Assembly (NCBI GenBank): GCA_030248135.1
Contig: JASANC010004355.1
Span: 124,001 to 188,000, forward strand
Direction: 5' to 3'
Length of the DNA: 64,000 nt
DNA from: Theristus sp. LFF4_11
Lineage: Eukaryota > Nematoda > Chromadorea > Monhysterida > Xyalidae
In this document: positions 45,049 through 52,606 of the stretch, piece after piece
Numbering within the stretch: position 1 is the first letter of the stretch
Layout: each line of letters starts with the position of its first letter
Translations under genes and position numbers: made by a program
The notes under the pieces: model-generated
What the model was told of the DNA's origin: nothing
The model's input: only the letters and a program-made list of their open reading frames with translations
Database searches by the model: none

Positions 45049-45531
45049 TTACGCACACTGCCGCCCTAACACAGCCTCGATGTCTTTAACTAATGCCTTA
45101 GTCGCCATAATATCCTTGGTGATGGCCGCTTCTAGGCCGGTTTCTAGGATTTGCTCTATGTCGTGGGCGATACGCTCACAAAGGCTATCAATGTATTGCT
45201 GAAGGGCATCTAAAAAGCTTGCAGCGGCGACATCTTCACTGGGCTTAACGCCTCGACCTTTTTTGGTGCGCACGGCCTGCACGATACCGTTTTGCTTTAA
45301 GACACCAAACGCGGCACCTTTTGACGTTAAACAAAAGATGTCCACATTCAATTGCTTCTCGATTGGAAAGAACTGCATAGCCAAGCTATCAGCATGCGCC
45401 ATAGCGATGTCACCTGAAAACGTAACAACCACCTTGCCATCTACACGTTGATAGTTAAAGTGAATAGACGGCATCTTCGCCTGTTGCAGTTGTGATTGGA
45501 TAAATAAGTCTAATAACTGGTTGCGTTTCAT
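45049..45531 (-). CDS. Paralogue family member 5
   Basis: 160 residues. Pattern: L-L-D-L-F-I-Q-S-Q-L, V-V-V-T-F-S-G-D-I, G-A-A-F-G-V-L-K-Q, K-K-G-R-G-V-K-P-S-E-D and I-E-Q-I-L-E-T-G-L. Same subgroup as members 4 and 8. GAGGGAGATG before the ATG. Confidence 0.82.
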   Translation of the reverse strand: MKRNQLLDLFIQSQLQQAKMPSIHFNYQRVDGKVVVTFSGDIAMAHADSLAMQFFPIEKQLNVDIFCLTSKGAAFGVLKQNGIVQAVRTKKGRGVKPSEDVAAASFLDALQQYIDSLCERIAHDIEQILETGLEAAITKDIMATKALVKDIEAVLGRQCA

Positions 45532-45559
45532 CGTGGCATCTCCCTCAATCGATAGGGTT

Positions 45560-45677
45560 ATTATTCCTCCATGCAGCGCAGCGCAAGGGGTTGCTTAAGG
45601 AGAACCTGCGTCGCCCATAGACAGAAGATTAAAGAATGACAAGTAAATACAAGATGTGACGTATGTCCACGAGAGAC
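45560..45677 (-). promoter_or_regulatory. Regulon promoter of the 45531 gene
   Basis: Dyads GTCGCCCATAGAC (45610, 27 bp from GCAA) and GTCCACGAGAGAC (45665); TTGCGC, exactly 17 bp, TAATAA, the best -10 in the set. CGTATAAA near 45706 and a hairpin (GGGGC/GCCCC, 45713-45731) follow upstream. Confidence 0.85.
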
Positions 45678-45751
45678 GCACAAAAGATGAGCCCTGCCAT
45701 CTGCACGTATAAAAAAGGGGCTATGCGCCCCAGTAAATAATCAATAACACG

Positions 45752-46303
45752 CTACGCTGGTGAAGACATCTGCTTGCCGAACGCTATCATAATGTCGTCC
45801 ACGGCATACCGCAGTTGTTCGTCATCGTCGAACTGCCGCGTGTGCTGGCCTGACTCATAAATATGTTTTATTTCGTCTGAAAGCCTTGTGCGCAGTGTGT
45901 TGTATTTTCCGGTAAGGAATCTGGCAACCGTTTCCATCGTCATAGCTTCGCGATCAAGAGGGGCCTCATGCATATTGGTTTTAACCTGTGGCACGCCGTT
46001 GTCGCACACTAACGTTAAGGTTGCGCCTTTCGCCCATGACTCAAGTAAAAAGTCTTTTCCGTTACTGTTAAGTAAACCATTGTCCAGCCAACGAATGAGG
46101 TTATTGATGTTGATGGGCCCATAGAATGACACATAGGTTCGGTCAGCGACGGCCTTTGGGTAAAGGGGGTCATCCATAGAGATTAAGTCAAGCTCAATCC
46201 CGCCAGACAACGCCTCGACGACCCATTCGAACTCACCATGGGGGAACCCGGCAAGCTCAAGGCGAGTTTTAATATAAGTGTTAATCAGAGCGGTGTTACT
46301 CAT
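45752..46303 (-). CDS. Paralogue family member 6
   Basis: 183 residues. Pattern: L-I-N-T-Y-I-K-T-R-L, D-P-L-Y-P-K-A-V-A-D-R-T-Y-V-S-F-Y-G, A-K-G-A-T-L-T-L-V, F-L-T-G-K-Y-N-T-L-R and I-K-H-I-Y-E-S-G-Q. Clearly close to member 7, from which it differs by many substitutions over full length. Confidence 0.83.
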   Translation of the reverse strand: MSNTALINTYIKTRLELAGFPHGEFEWVVEALSGGIELDLISMDDPLYPKAVADRTYVSFYGPININNLIRWLDNGLLNSNGKDFLLESWAKGATLTLVCDNGVPQVKTNMHEAPLDREAMTMETVARFLTGKYNTLRTRLSDEIKHIYESGQHTRQFDDDEQLRYAVDDIMIAFGKQMSSPA

Positions 46304-46329
46304 GGCGTATTCTCTTGGTCATTTGATGG

Positions 46330-46395
46330 TTTAATATTACCTCATCATTCCCGGCCGCAAGTGGCACGCGACTTTCTGCCGGTGTCGCTGGTAGA
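46330..46395 (-). promoter_or_regulatory. Regulon promoter of the 46303 gene
   Basis: Dyad GTCGCTGGTAGAC at 46383, 26 bp from GCAA; TTGCGG with TAATAT or ATATTA as -10. Confidence 0.65.
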
Positions 46396-46446
46396 CGTGA
46401 AAGCATTACCCGGTAAACTCAGGCAAATGAATAGCCCTCATTATCT

Positions 46447-46743
46447 TTAATATAAATCAGGCCGCTCGTGCGTTTCATACACAACCGCTTCAATGGTTTT
46501 CTCTACATCCTTTGCATAGGCACTAGCATCAAAGGAGAATAAGTCCATGGGTTGCTGAGCACTGACACGTTGAATAGCAATCTCTGTGACATTTATCTTA
46601 GTGGTGTCAGTGAGCACACATATATCATCGATAAGGGGATTTTGCTTCAGGTACAGGGCGTCAATAGTCTTGCGCTGGGTATTTACATTGTCGCTGGAAG
46701 ACGTAGCAATGCTAGCAATCTGGGAAGCGGATAACTTACTCAC
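46447..46743 (-). CDS. Small protein after family member 7
   Basis: 98 residues with a GTG start at 46743 (GAGGAC upstream), 38 bases after the stop of member 7 and so cotranscribed. Acidic, helical, no motif recognised. Confidence 0.65.
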   Translation of the reverse strand: MSKLSASQIASIATSSSDNVNTQRKTIDALYLKQNPLIDDICVLTDTTKINVTEIAIQRVSAQQPMDLFSFDASAYAKDVEKTIEAVVYETHERPDLY

Positions 46744-46780
46744 TTTATAATGTCCTCAATAGAAAAAAGGGCAGCCATTA

Positions 46781-47341
46781 TTAGGCCGCCAGTGATTTAG
46801 CCTGTTGCAGGTTTTGGGTAATCGCTTTTACCAATTGATTCACCTCATCGTCGCTGTTAAGCGGTTTGTTGTGTAGGCCTGCCTCGTAGATGTGCTTGAT
46901 ATCTTCTGCAAGCAGCGCACGAAGGGCGTTGTACTTTCCAGTGATATATTTCGCTAAGGTATCAATGATGGTCTTTTCGTAATAGCTGGCGCCATCGCGA
47001 ATATGGGTAAGCACCTGAGGCGCACCATTGTACAGTGCCAAAGACAAAACGGTGCCGCCTGACAATGACTCACTGATTTTGTCAAAGTCATCCCCCCTGA
47101 AGATACACGAAGCGGTCACCCATTGCTTCAAAGCATCATGGCTCAAATCCCCAAAGAAGGATACATAACTGCGTTCACTGACGATAGAAGGATAAAGAGG
47201 ATCTTTGTCCGAAACGGTATCCAATTCACCCAAGAACGAAACATCATTTACCGCCCACACAATTTCTACAGTAGGGAATTTTTCTTGCTCAAGACGTGTC
47301 TTAATAAAGGTAAAGATTAATGTTGTGTTTGCCGTTGTCAT
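46781..47341 (-). CDS. Paralogue family member 7
   Basis: 186 residues from ATG 47341; the longer frame from 47491 reads through the promoter and is rejected. Pattern: L-I-F-T-F-I-K-T-R-L, D-P-L-Y-P-S-I-V-S-E-R-S-Y-V-S-F-F-G-D-L, I-T-G-K-Y-N-A-L-R and I-K-H-I-Y-E-A-G-L-H-N-K. Sister of member 6. Confidence 0.83.
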   Translation of the reverse strand: MTTANTTLIFTFIKTRLEQEKFPTVEIVWAVNDVSFLGELDTVSDKDPLYPSIVSERSYVSFFGDLSHDALKQWVTASCIFRGDDFDKISESLSGGTVLSLALYNGAPQVLTHIRDGASYYEKTIIDTLAKYITGKYNALRALLAEDIKHIYEAGLHNKPLNSDDEVNQLVKAITQNLQQAKSLAA

Positions 47342-47369
47342 CGCCTTGCTCCGTCCGTTGTTGATAGGG

Positions 47370-47482
47370 TTATTATGCCTTGAACGTATATGTGGCAAGT
47401 GCAGCAAGAGAAGAAGCACAAGTCTGTGGTAGACATGATTGACAGTAGCACGGGTGAGCCACCAGCGTTGTCGCTGGTGGAA
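47370..47482 (-). promoter_or_regulatory. Regulon promoter of the 47341 operon with a fused dyad hairpin
   Basis: Dyad GTCTGTGGTAGAC (47422) is 27 bp from GCAA; TTGCCA, 17 bp, TAATAA. Upstream, at 47459-47480, CCACCAGCG and CGCTGGTGG face each other across four bases, giving a strong hairpin made from two copies of the motif. Confidence 0.8.
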
Positions 47483-47555
47483 TGAAGACACAAGCAGCGT
47501 TAGAAAAACGAACGTGACCTTCGCACGTTTAAGTCTCCGTCGCCGGGGCCGACAA

Positions 47556-47870
47556 TTAAGCTGCCAGCGAGTCTACAGATCTCAAGTGTTGCGCGTCACT
47601 ATGTTGTGTGGCCAAAGGCTTAATCTGTGACAGTGATGGCTCTATTTTGCTGGGGTGAATCCCGGTGAAGAGATAGAAGCGAAGTAAGATAGCGTCCGTA
47701 GGACCATTGTTGATGGCATCGCTGAAGGTAGAGCGCTTAATCCCCAACATCTCTGCGCCAATGGTCTGATTCATTTTAATCTTTTTCGCTTTGCAATCCC
47801 GAAGGAACGCCGTCCATTCGTTACAGAAGGCCCTCTGCCTTGCTAGTCGTTGTCGTTTAATGTCTACCAT
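47556..47870 (-). CDS. HTH-containing DNA-binding protein, candidate local regulator
   Basis: 104 residues, AAGGAT before the ATG. Residues 30-75 read as a lambda-repressor-type HTH (N-Q-T-I-G-A-E-M-L-G-I-K-R-S-T-F-S-D-A-I-N-N-G). The N-terminus is basic. It is the only recognisable DNA-binding regulator gene inside the array of regulon promoters. Its own upstream region has the dyad in the opposite orientation (GTCCACCAGCGAC, plus strand, 47963), consistent with autoregulation. Whether it controls the dyads is untested. Confidence 0.7.
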   Translation of the reverse strand: MVDIKRQRLARQRAFCNEWTAFLRDCKAKKIKMNQTIGAEMLGIKRSTFSDAINNGPTDAILLRFYLFTGIHPSKIEPSLSQIKPLATQHSDAQHLRSVDSLAA

Positions 47871-47962
47871 TGAATGTACATATCCTTGAAAATCTCAATC
47901 TGTAATATAACTAAAACCGCTGTTGAGCACTACCGGTTTCACCCAAAGCGAAGAGCTGCAAA

Positions 47963-47975
47963 GTCCACCAGCGAC
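47963..47975. promoter_or_regulatory. Dyad in reverse orientation upstream of the HTH gene
   Basis: GTCCACCAGCGAC on the plus strand, about 95 bases before the HTH start and flanked by CGACAC; all other close GTCGCTGGTGGA copies read the other way. On the minus strand a TTTGCAGC follows at once, so a bound protein would touch the -35 region. Confidence 0.6.
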
Positions 47976-48022
47976 ACTAAGACATACAAGTGTGTGATAT
48001 CTCCGATGGACGGCGCAATTAA

Positions 48023-48505
48023 TCATGCCGCCTGTTCAGCGAACGCTCGAATTATTTTGTCTACCTTAGCGTGCGCTTCATCAACATTGGCTGCACTGAT
48101 TGCCACTTTAATGCCTGCCTCGCGTATCTGACCGATTTCATTGGCGATACGATCACATAAGGCATTGATATCCACCAGTAACGCCGCCGTGTATTGTTTA
48201 GCCGCTTCAAGCTCACTGTGAGTCAAGTCGCGGCCTTTGGTGCGACGTATACGCATGACGCCTTTAGGCTTAACAACCGTGAAGGTTACTCCTTTAATAA
48301 CCGCACGCAATACATCCTCATGCATGCGCGAACCCTCACCGAAAAAGCGTTGGCTTGATTTCAATACCCCGGTATGAGAAAGCTGACCTGAGAAGCTAAC
48401 GCTAACGCTACCATCAACGTCACGCCATACTGCCAGACTGGAAGGCATAAAAGCCCCATCTAGTTTTGCATGGACAAATAAGTCTATCAGGTTGAAGTTT
48501 TTCAT
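48023..48505 (-). CDS. Paralogue family member 8
   Basis: 160 residues. Pattern: L-I-D-L-F-V-H-A-K-L, V-S-V-S-F-S-G-Q-L-S, R-F-F-G-E-G, V-I-K-G-V-T-F-T-V-V, T-K-G-R-D-L-T-H-S-E and I-G-Q-I-R-E-A-G-I. K-G-R subgroup with members 4 and 5. Confidence 0.82.
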   Translation of the reverse strand: MKNFNLIDLFVHAKLDGAFMPSSLAVWRDVDGSVSVSFSGQLSHTGVLKSSQRFFGEGSRMHEDVLRAVIKGVTFTVVKPKGVMRIRRTKGRDLTHSELEAAKQYTAALLVDINALCDRIANEIGQIREAGIKVAISAANVDEAHAKVDKIIRAFAEQAA

Positions 48506-48532
48506 ACGTACCTCGTCGAATGTTGATAGGTT

Positions 48533-48598
48533 CAGTATGACAGCAGGTGCAATAGTGCAAGGGGGGTAAACGCGCAGCAGCTCATGTCGCTGGTGGAA
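48533..48598 (-). promoter_or_regulatory. Regulon promoter of the 48505 gene
   Basis: Dyad GTCGCTGGTGGAA at 48586, 29 bp from GCAA; TTGCAC, 17 bp, TACTGA. CGTATAAA lies at 48651. Confidence 0.75.
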
Positions 48599-48701
48599 TA
48601 TAGTCTATCACAGAAACAACGGTCGAGGCAGGGAGGGGAGCCCCACCCAAACCGTATAAAGATATGCATATCAGATGTCGAGAAGTAGATTCACCTGAGT
48701 A

Positions 48702-49193
48702 TTAAGCCGCTTTGCGGTGTTTGACGATATTCTCATGCATCCACTGCCTTGTACTCATCCACTTAATACATTTCTTTGTGATGAAGGCAGCGTGCCCTCC
48801 AAAACCGTCTGTACGGTCACTGGAACATGTATGTGCCGCCTCAATGCAAACGTAATTATCACTGCTAAAGTGCTTTAATATAAGGTGGCAAAAGGTTGCA
48901 GCCGCGTAAGTGTTAATGTTTTCATCGTGTTTGAATAGAATGCCGTCTTCTGTAGCACAGAACTCAAAAGGGAGGTAAAAATCTTCCGATTCATCGAGTC
49001 CATCAAAACTTGCCACAAACTTTTTAGCAATACGGTAAACCTCACTAGGATAAGTTCGCTCGTGTGCGGTCTTATGGCTTTTTCTAAATTTGACGTCATT
49101 ATCTTTAGCGCATGTTAAAACCTGAAGCGCAAATGCCTTTTCCTTTTGGTTTAGTTCAAGTTCAAAAGCTGATTTCGTGTAGTAGCTAGCCAT
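48702..49193 (-). CDS. Unknown 163-residue protein
   Basis: AAGGAGATAATTT before the ATG. Several Cys and His (C-A-T-E-D-G, T-F-C-H-L, H-T-C-S-S-D-R-T-D-G-F-G-G-H), suggestive of metal binding but without a named motif. Basic at both ends. Not part of the main paralogue family. Confidence 0.75.
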   Translation of the reverse strand: MASYYTKSAFELELNQKEKAFALQVLTCAKDNDVKFRKSHKTAHERTYPSEVYRIAKKFVASFDGLDESEDFYLPFEFCATEDGILFKHDENINTYAAATFCHLILKHFSSDNYVCIEAAHTCSSDRTDGFGGHAAFITKKCIKWMSTRQWMHENIVKHRKAA

Positions 49194-49217
49194 AAATTAT
49201 CTCCTTGTTTTGATACA

Positions 49218-49273
49218 CTTAACGTATCACTGGGATGAACAACGCAAGAGCGACCAGACTGTCTTTGGGAGAA
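49218..49273 (-). promoter_or_regulatory. Regulon promoter of the 49193 gene, inside the start of the facing gene
   Basis: Dyad GTCTTTGGGAGAA (49261) lies 17 bp from GCAA, one helical turn closer than usual; TTGCGT on the minus strand. It overlaps the first 13 codons of the plus-strand gene at 49235. Confidence 0.6.
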
Positions 49274-49885
49274 GTGCTATTGGATAAGAAAAAAAGGAAA
49301 TTGAGATTAGTGTTAGCTGAAGCAGGAGAGCATGTCGCCAAGGAAGCGAAGGAAATTACAGGAAGGTCTATCACAGACTTGCCAGAATACTTCTTATCCG
49401 TCTCCATTGCCCGGTATGTCCACCAGCACTTCAAGACGCTTACCTTTTCTATGGAAGACACAATTGATGGCATTTGTGAATCATCGGGTATGGATGCCTT
49501 ACAAATCTCCCGGCCCGGACGTGTAGATATAACCGTAAGGTCACAGCGAACTGGAAATGTAAGACATGCCATCGAGCTAAAGCGGAGCTATAACTGGGAA
49601 GGCCATATCGCTGACATAGTGCGATTAGCAGAGTTGTCGTTGGCTGCACCCGCTGGGCACGCGCTGGAGAGGAATTTTATGGTTATGCTTGCCGCTGCCT
49701 CAGAAAGTGCGTCAGAGACCCGCTGGAATCGAATAGCCGAATACATCAGTGATATATTCGGCGATAGCATTGCGTTAATTTGTACGCCAATTATTTTTGA
49801 GAAAGGTATGGATAGCACCCGAATGGGCAAAACATACGGTAAACCACTTATGGGTGAAGTATGGGAAGTAGGGTATATAGGGTAG
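49235..49885 (+). CDS. PD-(D/E)xK nuclease-like protein on the opposite strand
   Basis: 216 residues if started at ATG 49235. The segment G-R-V-D-I-T-V (Asp98), then A-I-E-L-K-R (Glu114, Lys116) with helices before and a Y-N-W after, is the D...ExK core seen in many restriction-like nucleases. No ribosome site precedes 49235 and the facing promoter overlaps it, so a GTG or TTG farther in (about 49276-49311) may be the real start; the core is kept either way. It is the only plus-strand gene outside the IS in the accessory region, so it is probably controlled differently. A defence or DNA-processing role is possible. Confidence 0.65.
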   Translation: MNNARATRLSLGEVLLDKKKRKLRLVLAEAGEHVAKEAKEITGRSITDLPEYFLSVSIARYVHQHFKTLTFSMEDTIDGICESSGMDALQISRPGRVDITVRSQRTGNVRHAIELKRSYNWEGHIADIVRLAELSLAAPAGHALERNFMVMLAAASESASETRWNRIAEYISDIFGDSIALICTPIIFEKGMDSTRMGKTYGKPLMGEVWEVGYIG

Positions 49886-49935
49886 AGTACCCACCTGCTT
49901 TCGAACACATGTTGGCAGAAAGCAGGTGGAGTTAT

Positions 49936-50424
49936 CTAATCTGCTAGCGAATCCATAATGGACCGCGCTTTTTCTTTAACTCGTCTAACACTATTTTCTG
50001 CTACCTGAGTCTGACCTGTTTCAACAATTAAGACGCCATGCTGAGACAGCGTTCTGGCCGTATCTGTAACAAGCGCATCCACCTCACTCCTTAATCGTGA
50101 AAAACCAGCAAACATCAATCCATTAATCTTAGCAGTGCTTACGTGAGGCACAACACTCATGTTACTGGGCTTGTGTTTGTTTGCACCGTCACTTTTATCT
50201 TCGATAGAAATGAAAGCGCCATTTTCAATAGCCTCAATGGCTAGGCGTGCATCCTCTTGAGATAAGCGGCGGTTTGCTATCGATTTCAAGATATCATCTG
50301 ACAGTCTGCCGTAGAACGCCATGGAGTGCGTGTCGCTGAAGACAAAACAAAAGCAAATATCTGAAGAAGGCAGACCTTTTTCTTCAAGATACATCGTAAA
50401 GTATACATTAAGCAGCGTTTTCAT
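49936..50424 (-). CDS. Paralogue family member 9, divergent
   Basis: 162 residues. It keeps L-L-N-V-Y-F-T-M-Y-L, M-A-F-Y-G-R-L-S-D, A-I-E-N-G-A-F-I-S-I-E and the late helices, but the AG-L turn is replaced by H-G-V-L-I-V-E-T-G. A dyad GTCCACGATAGAA (50494) lies upstream but the -35 is not the usual TTGCG. Confidence 0.7.
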   Translation of the reverse strand: MKTLLNVYFTMYLEEKGLPSSDICFCFVFSDTHSMAFYGRLSDDILKSIANRRLSQEDARLAIEAIENGAFISIEDKSDGANKHKPSNMSVVPHVSTAKINGLMFAGFSRLRSEVDALVTDTARTLSQHGVLIVETGQTQVAENSVRRVKEKARSIMDSLAD

Positions 50425-50544
50425 ATAAAAGACTCGTGAACGGGTATAGCTCTAATATGCCAAGCATTACTTTCCAGCAAGGCTACATAGAACGTCCACG
50501 ATAGAAGCAGTGCAAGACCCAAATACAGTGACACAAAGACTCAC

Positions 50545-50622
50545 TCAGTGGGCCTTGCGATAAAACGCTCCCACGTTTGGCGCTTTAGGTCCTCTATCCC
50601 GGCTACCGAAGAAAATACCCAT
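50545..50622 (-). CDS. Possible 25-residue peptide
   Basis: ATG 50622 to TGA 50545, four bases after the stop of the 48-residue gene. Basic, Gly-rich. Only the spacing supports it. Confidence 0.25.
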   Translation of the reverse strand: MGIFFGSRDRGPKAPNVGAFYRKAH

Positions 50623-50625
50623 ACA

Positions 50626-50772
50626 TCAGTCCCAGTCACCAAAAAAGACAAACGCCTCACCACTGCCATCCGGTTCAAGGTGAACCGTGGCAGTGATGTG
50701 GTGCATTTCAATATCATGCTCTGGGCACTGGCATTCTTCATGCGTTCGGGTAGCGACAGTCACGAAAGACAT
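50626..50772 (-). CDS. 48-residue Cys/His-rich protein
   Basis: ATG 50772, seven bases after the stop of the membrane-protein gene. The chain has E-C-Q-C-P-E-H-D-I-E-M-H-H in residues 13-25, then a beta-like V-H-L-E-P-D-G-S-G-E-A-F-V-F-F-G. The Cys/His cluster could bind a metal; the second half loosely recalls the strand pair of the paralogue family. Too short for certainty. Confidence 0.5.
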   Translation of the reverse strand: MSFVTVATRTHEECQCPEHDIEMHHITATVHLEPDGSGEAFVFFGDWD

Positions 50773-50779
50773 GGCTTTA

Positions 50780-51022
50780 TTACATCACCTTCTCACGCTG
50801 CGCTTTAATTGACTTCATAATCGGCAAAACAGCCCGATTAAGATATTGGTATACAGCCATCGCGCAGGCAAAGAGAACTAACGCATTGAGGTATTGTGAA
50901 TCAAGTGCATAGGTAATGATGAAATACCAAGCAACAACAACCCCACCTACAACGAGTAACACAGAGATAAGTGGGTTTGACATTAATAGTCGAGCCGATG
51001 AATTGGCTATTTGGTGGTGCAT
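50780..51022 (-). CDS. Small membrane protein with two spans
   Basis: 80 residues. Hydrophobic stretches at about 18-38 (I-S-V-L-L-V-V-G-G-V-V-V-A-W-Y-F) and 45-62, then a basic tail. AGAGG precedes the ATG. A dyad GTCTTTGATGGAC lies at 51106. Function unknown. Confidence 0.65.
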   Translation of the reverse strand: MHHQIANSSARLLMSNPLISVLLVVGGVVVAWYFIITYALDSQYLNALVLFACAMAVYQYLNRAVLPIMKSIKAQREKVM

Positions 51023-51141
51023 ATTAACCTCTTAGAGTGTTCAAAATACATCTATAGGGTAATTACACATTTAGGTAATCATGCGAAATAAGAGGCTGAT
51101 TTTATGTCTTTGATGGACAACGCAGGTGGGCAGCTCAATAA

Positions 51142-51651
51142 TCAGGCGGCCTCAGCCTGCGTATCAAAAGCGTCGACGATAGACTCAACGGCACGCGTCA
51201 ATGATTTCCCGTCAGCGTATTTTACTGTATCGATACCTGCCACCTTAATTTGAATGCACTCATCACGTAACTGTTGCGATATCATCAGCGCTTCAGTGGC
51301 CAGACTTTGCCTCAGATTAGTCAGTGCATATAGCTCCTTTTCCGGAAGCGCAAACGTCTTTGTTAATTCAAAAGACATTCCGCGAGTGTCATGTTTAGGC
51401 GCCGTGTCAGAGAATTTGATTGCAATGGTTGCGCCACGCTCTTTGATTGCCCTGACTGCATCCAATCTGGCATCGACACTAGCAAGCAAACGATTGGCTG
51501 CCTCTACGAGCATAATAGAAGAGAAATGACCGTAAAAGGCAACACCACTATTTCCTTCATCACTGATTGAATAAGCAGGCCCATCGCTAGGTAAGCGAAA
51601 TTGGCGTAAGCGGTGAGCTAAAAAAGCCTCAATAAGTGATGAGTTTTGCAT
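51142..51651 (-). CDS. Paralogue family member 10
   Basis: 169 residues. Pattern: L-I-E-A-F-L-A-H-R-L, G-V-A-F-Y-G-H-F-S, A-I-K-E-R-G-A-T-I-A-I-K, C-I-Q-I-K-V-A-G-I-D-T-V-K-Y-A-D. Ends E-A-A as several members do. Confidence 0.8.
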   Translation of the reverse strand: MQNSSLIEAFLAHRLRQFRLPSDGPAYSISDEGNSGVAFYGHFSSIMLVEAANRLLASVDARLDAVRAIKERGATIAIKFSDTAPKHDTRGMSFELTKTFALPEKELYALTNLRQSLATEALMISQQLRDECIQIKVAGIDTVKYADGKSLTRAVESIVDAFDTQAEAA

Positions 51652-51676
51652 TGTGATGTCTCCTTCATTTCATACT

Positions 51677-51742
51677 TTTAGTATGCCATGGGTATTAATA
51701 TCGCAAGGGAGAAGGGGTGGACCGAGCGAGTCCACCAGAGAC
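51677..51742 (-). promoter_or_regulatory. Regulon promoter of the 51651 gene
   Basis: Dyad GTCCACCAGAGAC at 51730 (plus-strand reading), 27 bp from GCAA; TTGCGA, 17 bp, TACTAA. The dyad also lies directly after the stop region of member 11. Confidence 0.75.
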
Positions 51743-51746
51743 GTGA

Positions 51747-52247
51747 TTAAACACAGGCACCCTTGGAATATTTTTCAAGCTTCATGGCATTGAACTGAGT
51801 TGCTTTCATGCATACTTGTTCATACCCAGATTCATGGATGTGCAAACATACATCAAGCACGCTTTCAGACTTTGTTTTAATGTATACGAGAAGGTTATCT
51901 ATCAGCATCTCTATGGCCTTCATCTCCTTCCCGTTTAAATCAGTAAAGCCTGTGGCGTGGCACTCCATAAGATCTGTTAGAGGGATGTCAGGCTTAGCCG
52001 ATGGCACCAGCTCAATGCTAAAGCCTTTCCAAATGGCATTTCGAGCGTGAACCGATGCATCATCATCGAGCAGTACATTGACCGCTTCCAATAGCGCGAC
52101 TCGCTTGAATTTCCCGAAGAACGCCAGCCCAATGTTAGGGCCACTAAGGTTAACGCGATAACTCTCGCAAGGCAGCATGATGGCATTACCTTTGGTAAGA
52201 CGTTGCTGAATATAATTATCAAGAATGGGGGATATAGCTGCTGACAT
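51747..52247 (-). CDS. Paralogue family member 11, divergent
   Basis: 166 residues from ATG 52247. It keeps I-L-D-N-Y-I-Q-Q-R-L, G-L-A-F-F-G-K-F-K-R-V-A-L-L-E-A-V-N, A-I-W-K-G-F-S-I-E-L-V and C-L-H-I-H-E-S-G-Y-E. Closest to member 10 in the strand region. Upstream sequence is a weaker match to the regulon promoter. Confidence 0.72.
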   Translation of the reverse strand: MSAAISPILDNYIQQRLTKGNAIMLPCESYRVNLSGPNIGLAFFGKFKRVALLEAVNVLLDDDASVHARNAIWKGFSIELVPSAKPDIPLTDLMECHATGFTDLNGKEMKAIEMLIDNLLVYIKTKSESVLDVCLHIHESGYEQVCMKATQFNAMKLEKYSKGACV

Positions 52248-52387
52248 AAAGGTCGCCTTGATTGTTTTCAATAGCGACCATTGTACTAATAAGAAAGACG
52301 GCACAAGGTAGGAAAGCGACGTTTATCGTAGTCCAAGGTGGGCAATCAATAGGGATTGTACCGTCTTCAAGCAAACCTTACCTCACA

Positions 52388-52606
52388 TCATGAGTAAGGA
52401 TTGAAACCTTCATCGCGATACAACTGATATTCGATCAAGCTTAGGAATAGACCGGCAGACGTCATGACCCAAGCGAAAAATAAAAGAAAAAAACGAACGT
52501 TCTCGTCGGCTAACAACCCAAGGTGAGCACTGAAAGGCAAAAGGGCTTGTGCAATAGGCCCAAGGGAAAGCAGTACAAAGATAGCTAGGAAACGATAAAT
52601 TTGCAT
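52388..52606 (-). CDS. Small membrane protein with two spans
   Basis: 72 residues from ATG 52606; an upstream start at 52672 would add 22 polar residues. Spans at about 5-25 (F-L-A-I-F-V-L-L-S-L-G-P-I-A) and 38-58 (V-R-F-F-L-L-F-F-A-W-V-M). Unknown function; similar in shape to the 50780 product. Confidence 0.6.
   Translation of the reverse strand: MQIYRFLAIFVLLSLGPIAQALLPFSAHLGLLADENVRFFLLFFAWVMTSAGLFLSLIEYQLYRDEGFNPYS

Noticed and set aside
47341..47491. Longer start of paralogue member 7
   Set aside because: The extension reads through the dyad and the -35/-10 promoter; ATG 47341 aligns with the N-termini of other family members.
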